15,199 bases of DNA, from the NCBI GenBank assembly GCA_030706015.1, contig JAUZPI010000090.1, positions 1 to 15,199 on the forward strand, given 5' to 3'. Positions 6,614-14,527 of this stretch are shown piece after piece (the first letter of the stretch is position 1; each line of letters opens with the position of its first letter). This DNA is from Bacillota bacterium. Lineage in GTDB: Bacteria > Bacillota > Clostridia > Clostridiales > Clostridiaceae. Position numbers and translations under genes: made by a program. The notes beneath the pieces were generated by a model that ran no database searches, was not told where the DNA came from, and saw nothing but the letters and a program-made list of their open reading frames with translations.

Positions 6614-6649
6614 TTATCTGAATAAATTTCGCACAAAAGTATTATTCAT
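6614..6649 (-). pseudogene. Stub of a third gene after the adenylation gene
   Basis: On the - strand the adenylation gene ends GAGGGGTGCTAG. The GAGGGG is about eight bases from an ATG at 6649, one base past the stop. The reading frame gives MNNTFVRNLFR and then TAA at 6616-6614. Such spacing is typical of translational coupling. A carrier-protein gene often follows a stand-alone adenylation enzyme, so this may be the 5' remnant of one, cut off at the decayed segment. The stub is too short to prove this. Confidence 0.3.
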
Positions 6650-6650
6650 C

Positions 6651-8243
6651 CTAGCACCCCTCACTTAATCTCCTCTTAAGAGCGTTATAATCAATTTTTC
6701 CATTTGAATTATAAGGAACATCTTTTAATATATATATACGATTAGGATTCATATAATAAGGTAAATGAGCTTTACATGTTTCCATTAATTCATCTACATT
6801 TATATTATTTCCACTTACAAAAGCAACTAGTCCTTGTGCTTCACCGTCTACTATAGGCCAAGGTATTGCAGCAGCTTCTATGACATTATCATTAAAACGT
6901 ATTACAGATTCAATTTCACCCAGCTCGATTCTAAATCCTTGAACTTTTATCTGATGATCCATTCTTCCTAAATAAATATAATGATCTTTTTCTAGTTTTA
7001 CCATATCACCTGTTTTATAATATTTTTTAGATTCAATTTCAACAAAGCGCTTTAAGGTCTGCTCTTCATTATTTAGATAACCACTAAACATTTGTGGACC
7101 AGACACACATAATTCTCCAGCTTCACCATCATTAACAGGTATATTATTTTCATCGACAACTATACTATCTAACGTATTAAAAACTTTACCAATAGGAACA
7201 AGACCATTAGTACATTCCCTTGAGGAAGAATCTTCATTCCAGCTGTATGATGCGCAGGCAATTGTTAATTCAGTAGGTCCATATAAATTTTCAATTTTTG
7301 ATTGTGGTGCAGCTTTATGCCATGCTTCAACTGAAGATTGTGTCAATGCTTCACCACAGAATAGAGACCATTTTAAGGTTGGTAAACAATCTGGTTTCAA
7401 TGATTTCTTTTTACGATAAAGTGAAATGATTGAAGGTACAGAAAACCATACAGTAACTCCATGTTCTTTTATAAATCTAAAAGGCGATAATACTAATTGT
7501 ATTGGCGGCATAACGCAAAGACATCCACCGCATCCCCATGACATAAATAAATCAAATACAGATAAATCAAAAGTTAAATCAAAAGTCTGAGTGAATTTAT
7601 CTTCTGGAGCAAATTTATATTTATTAAGATTATATTTAAGAAAACTTGCTGCATTTTTATGAGCTATAGGAGCACCTTTTGGTTTACCAGTACTTCCTGA
7701 TGTAAATAAAAGATAAGCAAAAGAATCTTCGTTTACTTCTGGTAAAACTTCTAATGGCTCAGAATTTTCAAGTGCATTTTTATCAAAAATAGTTATATTA
7801 CAGTTTAATGATTTATTAATAATTGTGTCTGGGCACAATATTAGCAAAGGTTTTTCTAAAAAAGAAATCATTTCTTCTAATATAGGGAAGGATTGCTCAT
7901 CTACGATTATTGCATCAAGTTCTGCTTGATTTATCATTGACAATGTTCTTTCTTTAGGAAACTTTTCATTAAGAGGTACATAAGTTGCCCCTGAAAATAA
8001 ACTTGATAAGACACCTACATAAGCAGTATAGCTTTTATTTCCAAAGACACCAACCCTAGATAAGCTGTTATTAGTGTTTTTCAATAATACATTTGCCCAG
8101 CATCTTGCTTTATCTTCAATTTCTGAATAAGTCCATTTGTTATTTTCAATTGAAAGTGCATAGTTGTCTGGATAAAGTTTAGAGCTTTTTAAAAAGAAAC
8201 TATGTAATAAGTTTAAATTTTCTAAATCTATAATATTAGACAT
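6651..8243 (-). CDS. Stand-alone amino-acid adenylation enzyme (ANL superfamily, DltA/NRPS A-domain-like)
   Basis: This intact 530-aa protein contains all main ANL core motifs: A3 'LFTSGSTGKPKG' (179-190), A4 'FDLSVFDLF' (225-233), A5 'NLYGPTE' (319-325), A6 'GELCVSGPQMFSGY' (377 on), A7 'YKTGD' (409-413), A8 'GRMDHQIKVQGFRIELGEIE' (426-445) and A10 'NSNGKID' (512-518) with catalytic Lys516. Asp226 in A4 is the residue that binds the substrate alpha-amino group in A domains, so an amino acid is the likely substrate. It would form aminoacyl-AMP and load a carrier protein. Length and the absence of fused condensation or carrier domains resemble DltA, but no dltB, C or D neighbours are present. 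The citrate synthase remnant ends two bases upstream (TAA-TT-ATG), which suggests a former operon. Which amino acid it uses is unknown. Confidence 0.9.
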   Translation of the reverse strand: MSNIIDLENLNLLHSFFLKSSKLYPDNYALSIENNKWTYSEIEDKARCWANVLLKNTNNSLSRVGVFGNKSYTAYVGVLSSLFSGATYVPLNEKFPKERTLSMINQAELDAIIVDEQSFPILEEMISFLEKPLLILCPDTIINKSLNCNITIFDKNALENSEPLEVLPEVNEDSFAYLLFTSGSTGKPKGAPIAHKNAASFLKYNLNKYKFAPEDKFTQTFDLTFDLSVFDLFMSWGCGGCLCVMPPIQLVLSPFRFIKEHGVTVWFSVPSIISLYRKKKSLKPDCLPTLKWSLFCGEALTQSSVEAWHKAAPQSKIENLYGPTELTIACASYSWNEDSSSRECTNGLVPIGKVFNTLDSIVVDENNIPVNDGEAGELCVSGPQMFSGYLNNEEQTLKRFVEIESKKYYKTGDMVKLEKDHYIYLGRMDHQIKVQGFRIELGEIESVIRFNDNVIEAAAIPWPIVDGEAQGLVAFVSGNNINVDELMETCKAHLPYYMNPNRIYILKDVPYNSNGKIDYNALKRRLSEGC

Positions 8244-8245
8244 AA

Positions 8246-8938
8246 TTAATCCCCAATCTTCTGCGAATAAGAGCAGATTAAATAAAATTTTTTATTGATA
8301 TTATCTTTTAATATAATCACGTTTTTTTCACCAATATAATTCATAATAGGACGAATAAGAAAAATGTTTTCTAATTGTTCAAGAACATTTGCAGACCATC
8401 CTAATATACGACCTAAAATGAACATGTTCTGGAGTTTCCACTTCGCGTAACATTTTCATAGTTTGCTCAATTGACCCTCCATGTAAAGGTCCAAGGAATG
8501 TTGTTATTGCAGCATGACTTAGAGTTTTACTAATTCCGATAAATGGGAGATTGTTGCGATATCTATAAAGAATTGCTGAAATTGTTGGTAATTGAGAAGT
8601 TAAACGTAGGCTTCTATTTCTTGTTGCTTCTATGCTGTTATCTTCAATGTTTTTATCATAATTAGCAAGCATAGATACAGCAGTACGTAACACTACTGTA
8701 GGAGCAGCATCATTCATAGTACAGATAAGGTCTTGTATAGTTTCTGGAATATATCTATTTTACTTTAATTTCATATGAAACTTTTCTAATTCTTTGATAT
8801 TAGGAAGTTTATTATATATTAAAAGATAAGCTACTTCTTGAAGTGTTGCATTGTTAACTAAATCATCAATAGAATATCCGCGAATTACTAATATTCCTTT
8901 TTTCTGTCCATATTAGTAATAGTAGTATTATCGTGGAA
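8246..8938 (-). pseudogene. Decayed citrate synthase gene
   Basis: Read on the - strand, citrate synthase segments occur in family order: 'DNTTITNMD' (8932 down), a frameshift near 8905-8912, 'GILVIRGYSIDDL', 'ATLQEVAYLLIYNKLPN', an in-frame TAA at 8762-8760, 'VLRTAVSMLANYD', 'LPTISAILYRYRN', 'SKTLSHAA', 'LGPLHGG', 'MKMLREVETPEHV', and in another frame 'LGRILGWSANVLEQLE' and 'LIRPIMNYIGE', ending at TAA 8248-8246. Compared with bacterial type I enzymes, about 50 residues are missing between SHAA and ITTFLGPLHGG, and about 90 between TPEHV and LGRILGW. The losses include the segments holding two catalytic residues, the LHADH-type His and the NVDFYS-type Asp. It cannot be functional. The stop lies two bases before the adenylation ATG. 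Confidence 0.85.
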
Positions 8939-8947
8939 TTATGTCAA
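8919..8947 (-). promoter_or_regulatory. Consensus-like promoter at the 5' end of the citrate synthase remnant
   Basis: On the - strand TTGACA (8947-8942) and TACTAT (8924-8919) are 17 bases apart. The -10 overlaps the first recognisable citrate synthase codons, so it may be chance or may have arisen after loss of the original 5' end. If active, it could still drive the intact adenylation gene. Confidence 0.35.
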
Positions 8948-8959
8948 TATATTACACAC

Positions 8960-8976
8960 AAAAAGTTGAACTTTTT
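8960..8976. other. Palindrome AAAAAGTT-G-AACTTTTT
   Basis: A 17-base palindrome with 8-bp arms around G8968 lies at the 3' end of the ORF at 8975-9229 and 13 bases upstream (on the - strand) of the TTGACA box. It may be a weak terminator of that ORF or an operator. Confidence 0.3.
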
Positions 8977-9229
8977 ATGCAATTTTTGTAGCTAACTCTT
9001 CACATTTTTGAGGAGTACTTATAGAGGAGTACTTATAATAGGAGATTCTAGATACCTTTAATACCTTACGCATAAGCTTTATATCATGGACAACAAAAGC
9101 ACATAAATCAACGTCATTATTAGGGTCATCACTTGCCCACATCATGCCTAGATATTTAACTAGTTGTATTTCTTGAGTTTTACGTTTTTTATTTTCTAGC
9201 AATTGATAAAAATAATCACTTTATAATTA
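8975..9229 (-). pseudogene. Unrecognised ORF, probably a gene remnant
   Basis: The - strand frame is open from about 9229 to TAA 8977-8975. The only start-like codon, TTG 9202, has no ribosome binding site. The product from there is 75 aa: 'KYLGMMWASDDPNNDVDLCA', then 'IKLMRKVLKVSRISYYKYSS' and 'CEELATKIA'. The 'LKVSRISYYKY' stretch recalls the start of IS3-type transposase OrfB ('LxVSRSxYYxW'), but the rest does not match that family in my memory. A 14-bp tandem duplication (9010-9037) changes the reading frame inside the ORF; without it the frame would end at YYKYSSKM. The ORF may therefore be a decayed fragment and not a live gene. Confidence 0.3.
9010..9037. repeat. Exact 14-bp tandem duplication
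   Basis: GAGGAGTACTTATA occurs twice in direct succession (9010-9023 and 9024-9037). Fourteen is not a multiple of three, so the event shifted the frame of the ORF at 8975-9229. Confidence 0.9.
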
Positions 9230-9294
9230 GAGCTGTATAAGCTATTATATTTTAGGTAATGTAAATTTCATATAAATAGAGTAGAGGTATACTA

Positions 9295-10170
9295 ATGAAG
9301 AAATTTAAGAAGTTTTACATAGAGATAACCAATGTTTGCAATCTTTCCTGTAGTTTCTGCCCTGAAACCTTAAGAAAACCAGAATTTATGACAATAGAAA
9401 CCTTTAGCAATGTACTAGATCAAATAAAGGGGCATGCAGAACATATATATTTTCATATTAAAGGAGAGCCCTTTCTACATCCAGATATAGATAAGTTCTT
9501 AGATTTAAGCTATGAAAGAGGTTTTAAAGTTAATATTACAACTAACGGAACTCTTATTAATAAGGTTAAGGACAAATTAATCCAAAAGCCTGCATTAAGG
9601 CAAATTAATTTCTCGCTTCATAGTTTTGATGGAAATGAAAATTCAACTAATAAGGATGAGTATATTAATAATATAATTTCTTTTGCAATAGAAGCTACCG
9701 AAAAAAGTAATACTTATATAGCCCTAAGGCTTTGGAATCTAGATGCAGATAATACAGTAAATCTAGGAAGAAAAAAGAATAATTATATATTAAATATTAT
9801 TGAAAATGCCTTTAATCTACCCTACAAAATTGAAGAAAAGATTGAGCCAGGAAGAGGAATTAAAATTTCAGATAGAATCTTCCTAAATCAAGCCTATGAA
9901 TTTAAGTGGCCAGGTTTAAGAGAGAATGAAGATGAAGGCAACGGATTCTGCTATGGGTTAAGAGATCAGGTAGGAATATTAGTGGATGGAACTGTAGTGC
10001 CTTGTTGTCTTGATGGAGAAGGTATTATTAATCTTGGAAATATTCATGAAACCAATTTTACTGAAATAGTAAATGGAGAGAGAGCAGCTAATCTTTTTAA
10101 TGGATTTTCAAGAAGAGAAGTTGTTGAAGAATTATGTAGAAAATGCGGTTATAGAAAAAGATTCAATTAA
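9295..10170 (+). CDS. Radical SAM/SPASM-domain protein
   Basis: This 291-aa protein starts at ATG 9295, with GTAGAGG nearby. Residues 15-22 carry CNLSCSFC, the CxxxCxxC motif that holds the SAM-binding 4Fe-4S cluster. 'GEPFLHPDIDKFLD' (58-70) and 'ITTNGTLI' (81-88) are conserved radical SAM barrel segments. The C-terminal part has Cys219, Cys237, Cys238, Cys281 and Cys284 ('FCYGL', 'VPCCLD', 'CRKCGY'), a short SPASM-like domain that would bind an auxiliary cluster. Related enzymes modify peptides or small molecules. No precursor peptide gene was seen next to it, so the substrate is unknown. It is a single gene: a weak promoter (TTTATA 9220-9225, TATTAT 9243-9248, 17-base spacer) lies upstream and a terminator downstream. 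Confidence 0.88.
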   Translation: MKKFKKFYIEITNVCNLSCSFCPETLRKPEFMTIETFSNVLDQIKGHAEHIYFHIKGEPFLHPDIDKFLDLSYERGFKVNITTNGTLINKVKDKLIQKPALRQINFSLHSFDGNENSTNKDEYINNIISFAIEATEKSNTYIALRLWNLDADNTVNLGRKKNNYILNIIENAFNLPYKIEEKIEPGRGIKISDRIFLNQAYEFKWPGLRENEDEGNGFCYGLRDQVGILVDGTVVPCCLDGEGIINLGNIHETNFTEIVNGERAANLFNGFSRREVVEELCRKCGYRKRFN

Positions 10171-10188
10171 TCCTTTTAGAAAAAGGAG

Positions 10189-10221
10189 AGCAATCTAGAA
10201 GCTAGATCTGGGTTGCTTTTT
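10189..10221 (+). terminator. Intrinsic terminator after the radical SAM gene
   Basis: AGCAATCTAGA (10189-10199) pairs with TCTGGGTTGCT (10207-10217), with two T-G wobbles and a 7-base loop, followed by a T-run to 10221. Confidence 0.75.
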
Positions 10222-10252
10222 AATTAGTTTTTAAATTTTGTAAAAATAAATA

Positions 10253-10281
10253 TTGATATTATGGAATAACTTGTATATAAT
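10253..10281 (+). promoter_or_regulatory. SigA-type promoter upstream of the chemotaxis gene
   Basis: TTGATA (10253-10258) and TATAAT (10276-10281) have a 17-base spacer. The start codon is about 120 bases away, leaving a leader of about 110 bases with no clear hairpin. No convincing SigD motif was seen. Confidence 0.55.
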
Positions 10282-10400
10282 TTAAAGTGTCGAAAAATAA
10301 TATATAATGTAATATTTGGGTATTACCATTATAGCATATTTATAATGTGAAAGTACAGTGTAGGGGTTAATAATATAAGTAATATAAGGAGAGGAATATC

Positions 10401-11684
10401 ATGAATTTGTCCATTAAAAAGAAGCTGCTGCTGTCATTCGGAATTGTTATATTGTGTAATATAATTCTTTCGGTGCATGAGTTTTTAACCATGGAGGGTA
10501 TCATAACCACCAAGAGTCACTTTTTGGTCATAGGCGTTATATGTGTAACAATAGTAAACATAATAACTACAATTCTTTTTATCAACAGGATCAGCAAAAA
10601 CATCAATATAGTAACAAGAGTACTAGACAATACATCCCGTTTCGATTTTAAATTCGACCAAAAGTCCTACGATGAACTAATCAGCATAAAAAGCAATGAT
10701 GAATTAAAATTTATGGCACAAGCACTAATAACTATGAGAGCAGAGTTAAAGAAACTTATAATTTCTATAATGGAGAGCGCAAATAAAGTAGCTAATAGTT
10801 CAGATGAAGTAGACAATATAATAAAGATAAATGTTACCGCTATTGAAGCAGTAGCAAATGCTATTAATGACATGGCAAGCGCTTCCACTGACTTGTCTCA
10901 AAATACTCTAACTGGAACTGAAAAATTAGATGAATTAGCAAAACAAATTGAGGGTATAAATAACAATACTGAAGTTATTAAAGAGTACATTAGTAATACT
11001 CAAGAAGCTAATAATGAAGGTATGAAGCATATTGATAGACTTCAGGTTATTGTTAAAGAAAATGAAGATGTTTCAGATAATGTGGGAAGAAAAATTGATA
11101 CTCTTGATGAGAAATCCAATGTTATAGGTAATATAGCAGGAACTATTAAAGGTATAACAAGCCAGATTAATCTATTAGCTCTTAACGCTTCTATAGAATC
11201 AGCAAGAGCAGGTGAAGCTGGTAAGGGATTTGCTGTAGTTGCAAATGAAATTAAGAAGCTGGCAAGTGATACAGAGCAATCCACTAAGGAAATCGAAGCT
11301 ATTATAGATGAATTTAAGAATATGACAAAAGAAGTTAAGACAGAAATGTCCTCAGCTATAGAAGTTATACATAAGACTGGTGAAGTTTCAGAAGCTACAA
11401 GTAAGGCCTTTGAATCAATTCAGGATGGTGTAAAAAGTATCATAAGTCAGATTAATAGTCTGATTGGAAACATTACATTAATAAACTCAAATAAAGAAGA
11501 AGTTATACAGACAATTGAGGAGATATCACAGTTATCAGAAGAGTCTGCTTCTAATACACAGGAGATATCTGCATCAATGGAAGAGCAAAGTGCAAATATG
11601 GAACAGATAATGACAACTGTTCATGGACTAAACGAGATAGCTAATACACTAAAATTACAAACTGATAAATTTACAGTAGAGTAA
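10401..11684 (+). CDS. Methyl-accepting chemotaxis protein with minimal external domain
   Basis: This 427-aa protein has AAGGAGAGG before ATG 10401. Two membrane helices (about 8-26 and 41-63) are joined by only about 14 residues, so there is no room for an external ligand-binding domain. A HAMP-like region follows (about 64-118), then a long coiled-coil signalling domain. The hairpin tip (about 252-288) has the conserved 'INLLALNASIESARAGEAGKG' region (split here as INLLALNASIES and ARAGEAGKG) that contacts CheA and CheW. The C-terminus 'ETIEEISQLSEESASNTQEI'-type helices carry Glu/Gln pairs suited to methylation. It probably senses a membrane or cytoplasmic cue, or signals together with other receptors. 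It is a single transcription unit between its own promoter and terminator. Confidence 0.93.
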   Translation: MNLSIKKKLLLSFGIVILCNIILSVHEFLTMEGIITTKSHFLVIGVICVTIVNIITTILFINRISKNINIVTRVLDNTSRFDFKFDQKSYDELISIKSNDELKFMAQALITMRAELKKLIISIMESANKVANSSDEVDNIIKINVTAIEAVANAINDMASASTDLSQNTLTGTEKLDELAKQIEGINNNTEVIKEYISNTQEANNEGMKHIDRLQVIVKENEDVSDNVGRKIDTLDEKSNVIGNIAGTIKGITSQINLLALNASIESARAGEAGKGFAVVANEIKKLASDTEQSTKEIEAIIDEFKNMTKEVKTEMSSAIEVIHKTGEVSEATSKAFESIQDGVKSIISQINSLIGNITLINSNKEEVIQTIEEISQLSEESASNTQEISASMEEQSANMEQIMTTVHGLNEIANTLKLQTDKFTVE

Positions 11685-11690
11685 TAAATT

Positions 11691-11724
11691 AGGACTATAA
11701 GTAACTAAACTTATAGTCCTTTTT
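11691..11724 (+). terminator. Intrinsic terminator after the chemotaxis gene
   Basis: AGGACTATAAGT (11691-11702) and ACTTATAGTCCT (11709-11720) form a perfect 12-bp stem with a 6-base loop, followed by T's to 11724. It lies between convergent genes; on the - strand the stem is followed only by TAATTT, so it would terminate poorly in that direction. Confidence 0.9.
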
Positions 11725-11772
11725 AAATACTTTATTAGTAAAGGATAATATGAGGGTGAAAATGGATATTCA

Positions 11773-13206
11773 TTATTTTCCTTCATCGGAAGCTGTATTG
11801 GGCAAGTTCTTAAAAGGTATTATTAATTTAAATTTGCCGGTTCGGCTATCATTAGCTAGTCTTTCTACTATTTCTAGTTCAAAACTGACTTCTGTATTCA
11901 GCCTTTTTTCAGTAAGGATTTCATTTATTTTATTATAAATTGCAGAAGATATACTACTCTTATTTCCATGTACCACAGCTTTCATTAAGAGACTGTTAGT
12001 ACTAGTTTGTATAAATCTAAACTTTATCAAGCCCTCTACAAAGAATACTGCTAAGGTTAAAGGATGTATATATTCTTTAGTTCCATCAGATTTTTCAAAC
12101 CATAAAAAGTCCTCTTGTCTGCCAGAGATATTCTTTAAAATTGGAAATGGCCATCCGCATTTACAGGTAGTATCATCAATAATGATTTCATCATTCATTT
12201 TATATCTTATAATAGGCTCAGTGTAATTAAATAGATTAGTTAATATAAGATTTCCGGAGCCACCCGGCGGTACAGGTTTCAAATCTTTATCTACTACCTC
12301 AAACTTATATAAGTCTGTAAATAAGTGAAGATTATGATAAGCCTCACATTCACTAGCCATTCCAATGGATTCCGAAGCTGCATACATGTTAATTGGATTA
12401 ATTTTGAAGGCATCTTTTATGGTTTCCCTCATATAATCAGTTAAAAGATCAGCACTGCATATTATTTTACTTGGCTTTATGTTTAAATTTCCTTTTAATT
12501 GTTCCTGCGCTAGCATAAAGTTTCCTGAGGCATAACCGCTTAAAACATCTGGTTGATAGTTATTAACCTGCTCAACGATATGATCTATAGGACTATTTAT
12601 ATTTATAGTTAATAGCTTGGTAAACAGTGGCGGAACTCCGCGTATTAGTGATATGCCAGCATAGCGTCCATCAGTGGCGCCAACAAATACAAATTTTATT
12701 TTCCTGAAAGGTTTTAGCTTTAGCTTAGAAGTTCTAGCTATACCTAAAGCCCTAAGTACATTCCATTCCTCTGCGTTATAGGCAAATATGCCTAAAGTAC
12801 CGCTAGAACCCGATGTATGAATTACCTCATAGTAATCTTTATATTTTTTTGTAACATTCCCTGGATCGTCTAAAAACTTTTCTAGGTCAACTCTCTTTAA
12901 GTTTTTATCACAAACTACATCATCATAATTTTCCATGATAATTTCCTTATCGATGATAGGCAAGTCTTCAAAGGAAACCTTGTGTACCTTATCTAAAGTA
13001 ATGCCATTTGATGCATAATAGTTCTTGTAGAAGATAGAGTGAGTTAATACATATTCTAATAATTTTTTTAATTGTTTTTCTTGAAGATTTTTAATCTCAT
13101 CAAAGGTGAGAGTTTGATTTTTTCTAATTTGGTTTATTTTCATTAATAAGTTTAGATTACTACTGCTTAGATATCTGTATAAAGCGCTATTATATATATC
13201 TTTCAT
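11773..13206 (-). CDS. PaaK/CapK-like adenylate-forming enzyme
   Basis: ATG 13206 is preferred over TTG 13209 because AAGGGGGA (13220-13213) is then six bases away; this gives 477 aa. Residues 130-139 'HTSGSSGTLG' are the phosphate-binding loop of the phenylacetate-CoA ligase branch of ANL enzymes. 'YAASESIGMA' (275-284), 'IRYKMND' (333-339), 'CKCGWPFP' (348-355, a usual PaaK feature) and 'GRQEDF' (362-367) follow in family order, and the C-terminal domain has 'DSRTGKFKLI' with the Lys expected for adenylation. Relatives activate aryl or other carboxylates as CoA thioesters, or act in capsule or antibiotic pathways; the substrate here is unknown. It lies 113 bases downstream of the HD-GYP gene on the same strand without an obvious terminator between, so the two may be co-transcribed. 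Two unrelated ANL enzymes in one 15-kb window is notable. Confidence 0.88.
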   Translation of the reverse strand: MKDIYNSALYRYLSSSNLNLLMKINQIRKNQTLTFDEIKNLQEKQLKKLLEYVLTHSIFYKNYYASNGITLDKVHKVSFEDLPIIDKEIIMENYDDVVCDKNLKRVDLEKFLDDPGNVTKKYKDYYEVIHTSGSSGTLGIFAYNAEEWNVLRALGIARTSKLKLKPFRKIKFVFVGATDGRYAGISLIRGVPPLFTKLLTININSPIDHIVEQVNNYQPDVLSGYASGNFMLAQEQLKGNLNIKPSKIICSADLLTDYMRETIKDAFKINPINMYAASESIGMASECEAYHNLHLFTDLYKFEVVDKDLKPVPPGGSGNLILTNLFNYTEPIIRYKMNDEIIIDDTTCKCGWPFPILKNISGRQEDFLWFEKSDGTKEYIHPLTLAVFFVEGLIKFRFIQTSTNSLLMKAVVHGNKSSISSAIYNKINEILTEKRLNTEVSFELEIVERLANDSRTGKFKLIIPFKNLPNTASDEGK

Positions 13207-13319
13207 CAAATATCCCCCTTATAAACATAGCTGAAATGTTCCTATATTTTGAAACATATGATAGTTTATGAGGTTTATTTAGTTATGTGACATATTTAAT
13301 TAAAGTTTAGAAGGATATT

Positions 13320-14366
13320 TTATGGATTAGCAGAGGTGCTTATGCTCTTATATTTGTCATTTATTAATTTGAATTTATCTTGAATTCTTAGAAACACGTC
13401 TACTATATATGGATCAAAGTGTTTACCAGAGTCAGCAACTATTCTTTTTACAGCCTCTTCATGGTCTAATGCCCTTTTATAAGGTCTATCTGAAGTGATA
13501 ACATCATAAGCATCGGCTATAGCGAAAATTCTTGCAGGTAATGGTATTTCATCACCGGCTAATTTATTAGGATAACCACTACCATCATATTTTTCATGAT
13601 GACATAGGGCAATATCTATAGCCATATATAAGTAGTCATGTATTGAGTGATCTACGATTATAACATTATTTATGGTTTTTGCACCTATAAGAGTATGTTT
13701 TTTCATTTCATCAAATTCTTGGTCAGTAAGCTTTCCTGGTTTCAGTAATATCTCATCCTTAATCCCTATTTTACCAATGTCGTGGAGCAAGCTGGCTTTA
13801 CTCATATTCATAATAAATCCATCCAATAGATTAAGCTCTTTTGCCAATAAGACAGCATACTCCCTAGACCTATGATTATGATTACCTGTAACATCATCTC
13901 TTAGTTCTGATAATTTTACTAATGCTGTAAGGGTAGTATCCTTTGCATTAAAATACTCCAGTGTAGTGTTAGATATAGTTTTACAGTACAGGTTATTTAC
14001 TAGAATTAAGCATTGACCTACAAGGCTTACATCTAGGTCTTTTACCAATATATCAACATAGCTTTTTTGAAGACAATCCATGCCTCGGATAAAATTTTCG
14101 AAGGAAATATCACTGAAAGCTATATTTTTAGCAACCTTTGTATTATAGTCTGTATAAACATTGATGTTTTTAAGCTTCCAGTAGTCAAGGAAGTTGTCCC
14201 AAATAACCTGAAAGGCTTTAAGCAGGGCTTCAAATTCTAATTCATCCTGTATATTTGGCTTAAGATTCTCATTAAGCAGGGTTATAAAGTTTTTAGTTAT
14301 GATATGATGATATTTTGTAAATAAGTTAAAGATTTTATCTTCTAGAGGGTATTCTTCAATCTCCAA
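13320..14366 (-). CDS. HD-GYP domain cyclic-di-GMP phosphodiesterase
   Basis: The gene starts at TTG 14366; AGGA (14377-14374) is seven bases upstream, and an in-frame TAG lies five codons further up. It encodes 348 aa. Residues about 1-135 form an all-helical N-terminal domain that I do not recognise; it may be a sensor and recalls RsbR-type N-terminal regions. Residues about 145-320 form the HD-GYP domain: 'NHNHRSREYA' (162-171), HD at 195-196 ('LLHDIGKIGI'), 'HHEKYDGSGYP' (256-266) and 'FAIADAYDVITSDRPYK' (281-297). All metal ligands seem present, so hydrolysis of c-di-GMP is likely. No membrane helix is seen, so it is cytoplasmic. A TnpB gene ends 161 bases upstream on the same strand, so the insertion may have displaced the native promoter. 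Confidence 0.92.
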   Translation of the reverse strand: MEIEEYPLEDKIFNLFTKYHHIITKNFITLLNENLKPNIQDELEFEALLKAFQVIWDNFLDYWKLKNINVYTDYNTKVAKNIAFSDISFENFIRGMDCLQKSYVDILVKDLDVSLVGQCLILVNNLYCKTISNTTLEYFNAKDTTLTALVKLSELRDDVTGNHNHRSREYAVLLAKELNLLDGFIMNMSKASLLHDIGKIGIKDEILLKPGKLTDQEFDEMKKHTLIGAKTINNVIIVDHSIHDYLYMAIDIALCHHEKYDGSGYPNKLAGDEIPLPARIFAIADAYDVITSDRPYKRALDHEEAVKRIVADSGKHFDPYIVDVFLRIQDKFKLINDKYKSISTSANP

Positions 14367-14399
14367 ATTTATTTCCTGCTACTCAAAATATGGTCAAAT

Positions 14400-14527
14400 G
14401 TATACATATTGAGATTTTTACTGTTTCAACGTACTCTGCTTTGCCTAAGCTACTACAGTTTGTATAGCACTCCACAGTCGTAAATTCCCCAAATAGCCTT
14501 GGGTACACATACAAGAACTTTTGATTT
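14400..14527 (-). other. Right-end region of an IS200/IS605-group element, possible omega RNA
   Basis: This noncoding stretch lies just 3' of tnpB. It contains a hairpin, CCCAA (14488-14492) with TTGGG (14499-14503) around a 6-base loop. In IS200/IS605 elements the subterminal hairpin and the sequence after tnpB form the right end and, in many, the scaffold of the guide RNA used by TnpB. The exact element boundary, and so the guide, cannot be set from one copy; it is expected between the hairpin and the HD-GYP start. Confidence 0.4.

Noticed and set aside
8975..9229. Definite IS3 transposase call
   Set aside because: Only about ten residues ('LKVSRISYYKY') resemble OrfB; the rest gives no support, so it is listed as unrecognised.
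11750..11938. 62-codon + strand ORF
   Set aside because: It lies opposite the 3' end of the PaaK-like gene, has no family signature, and the - strand protein is clearly real.
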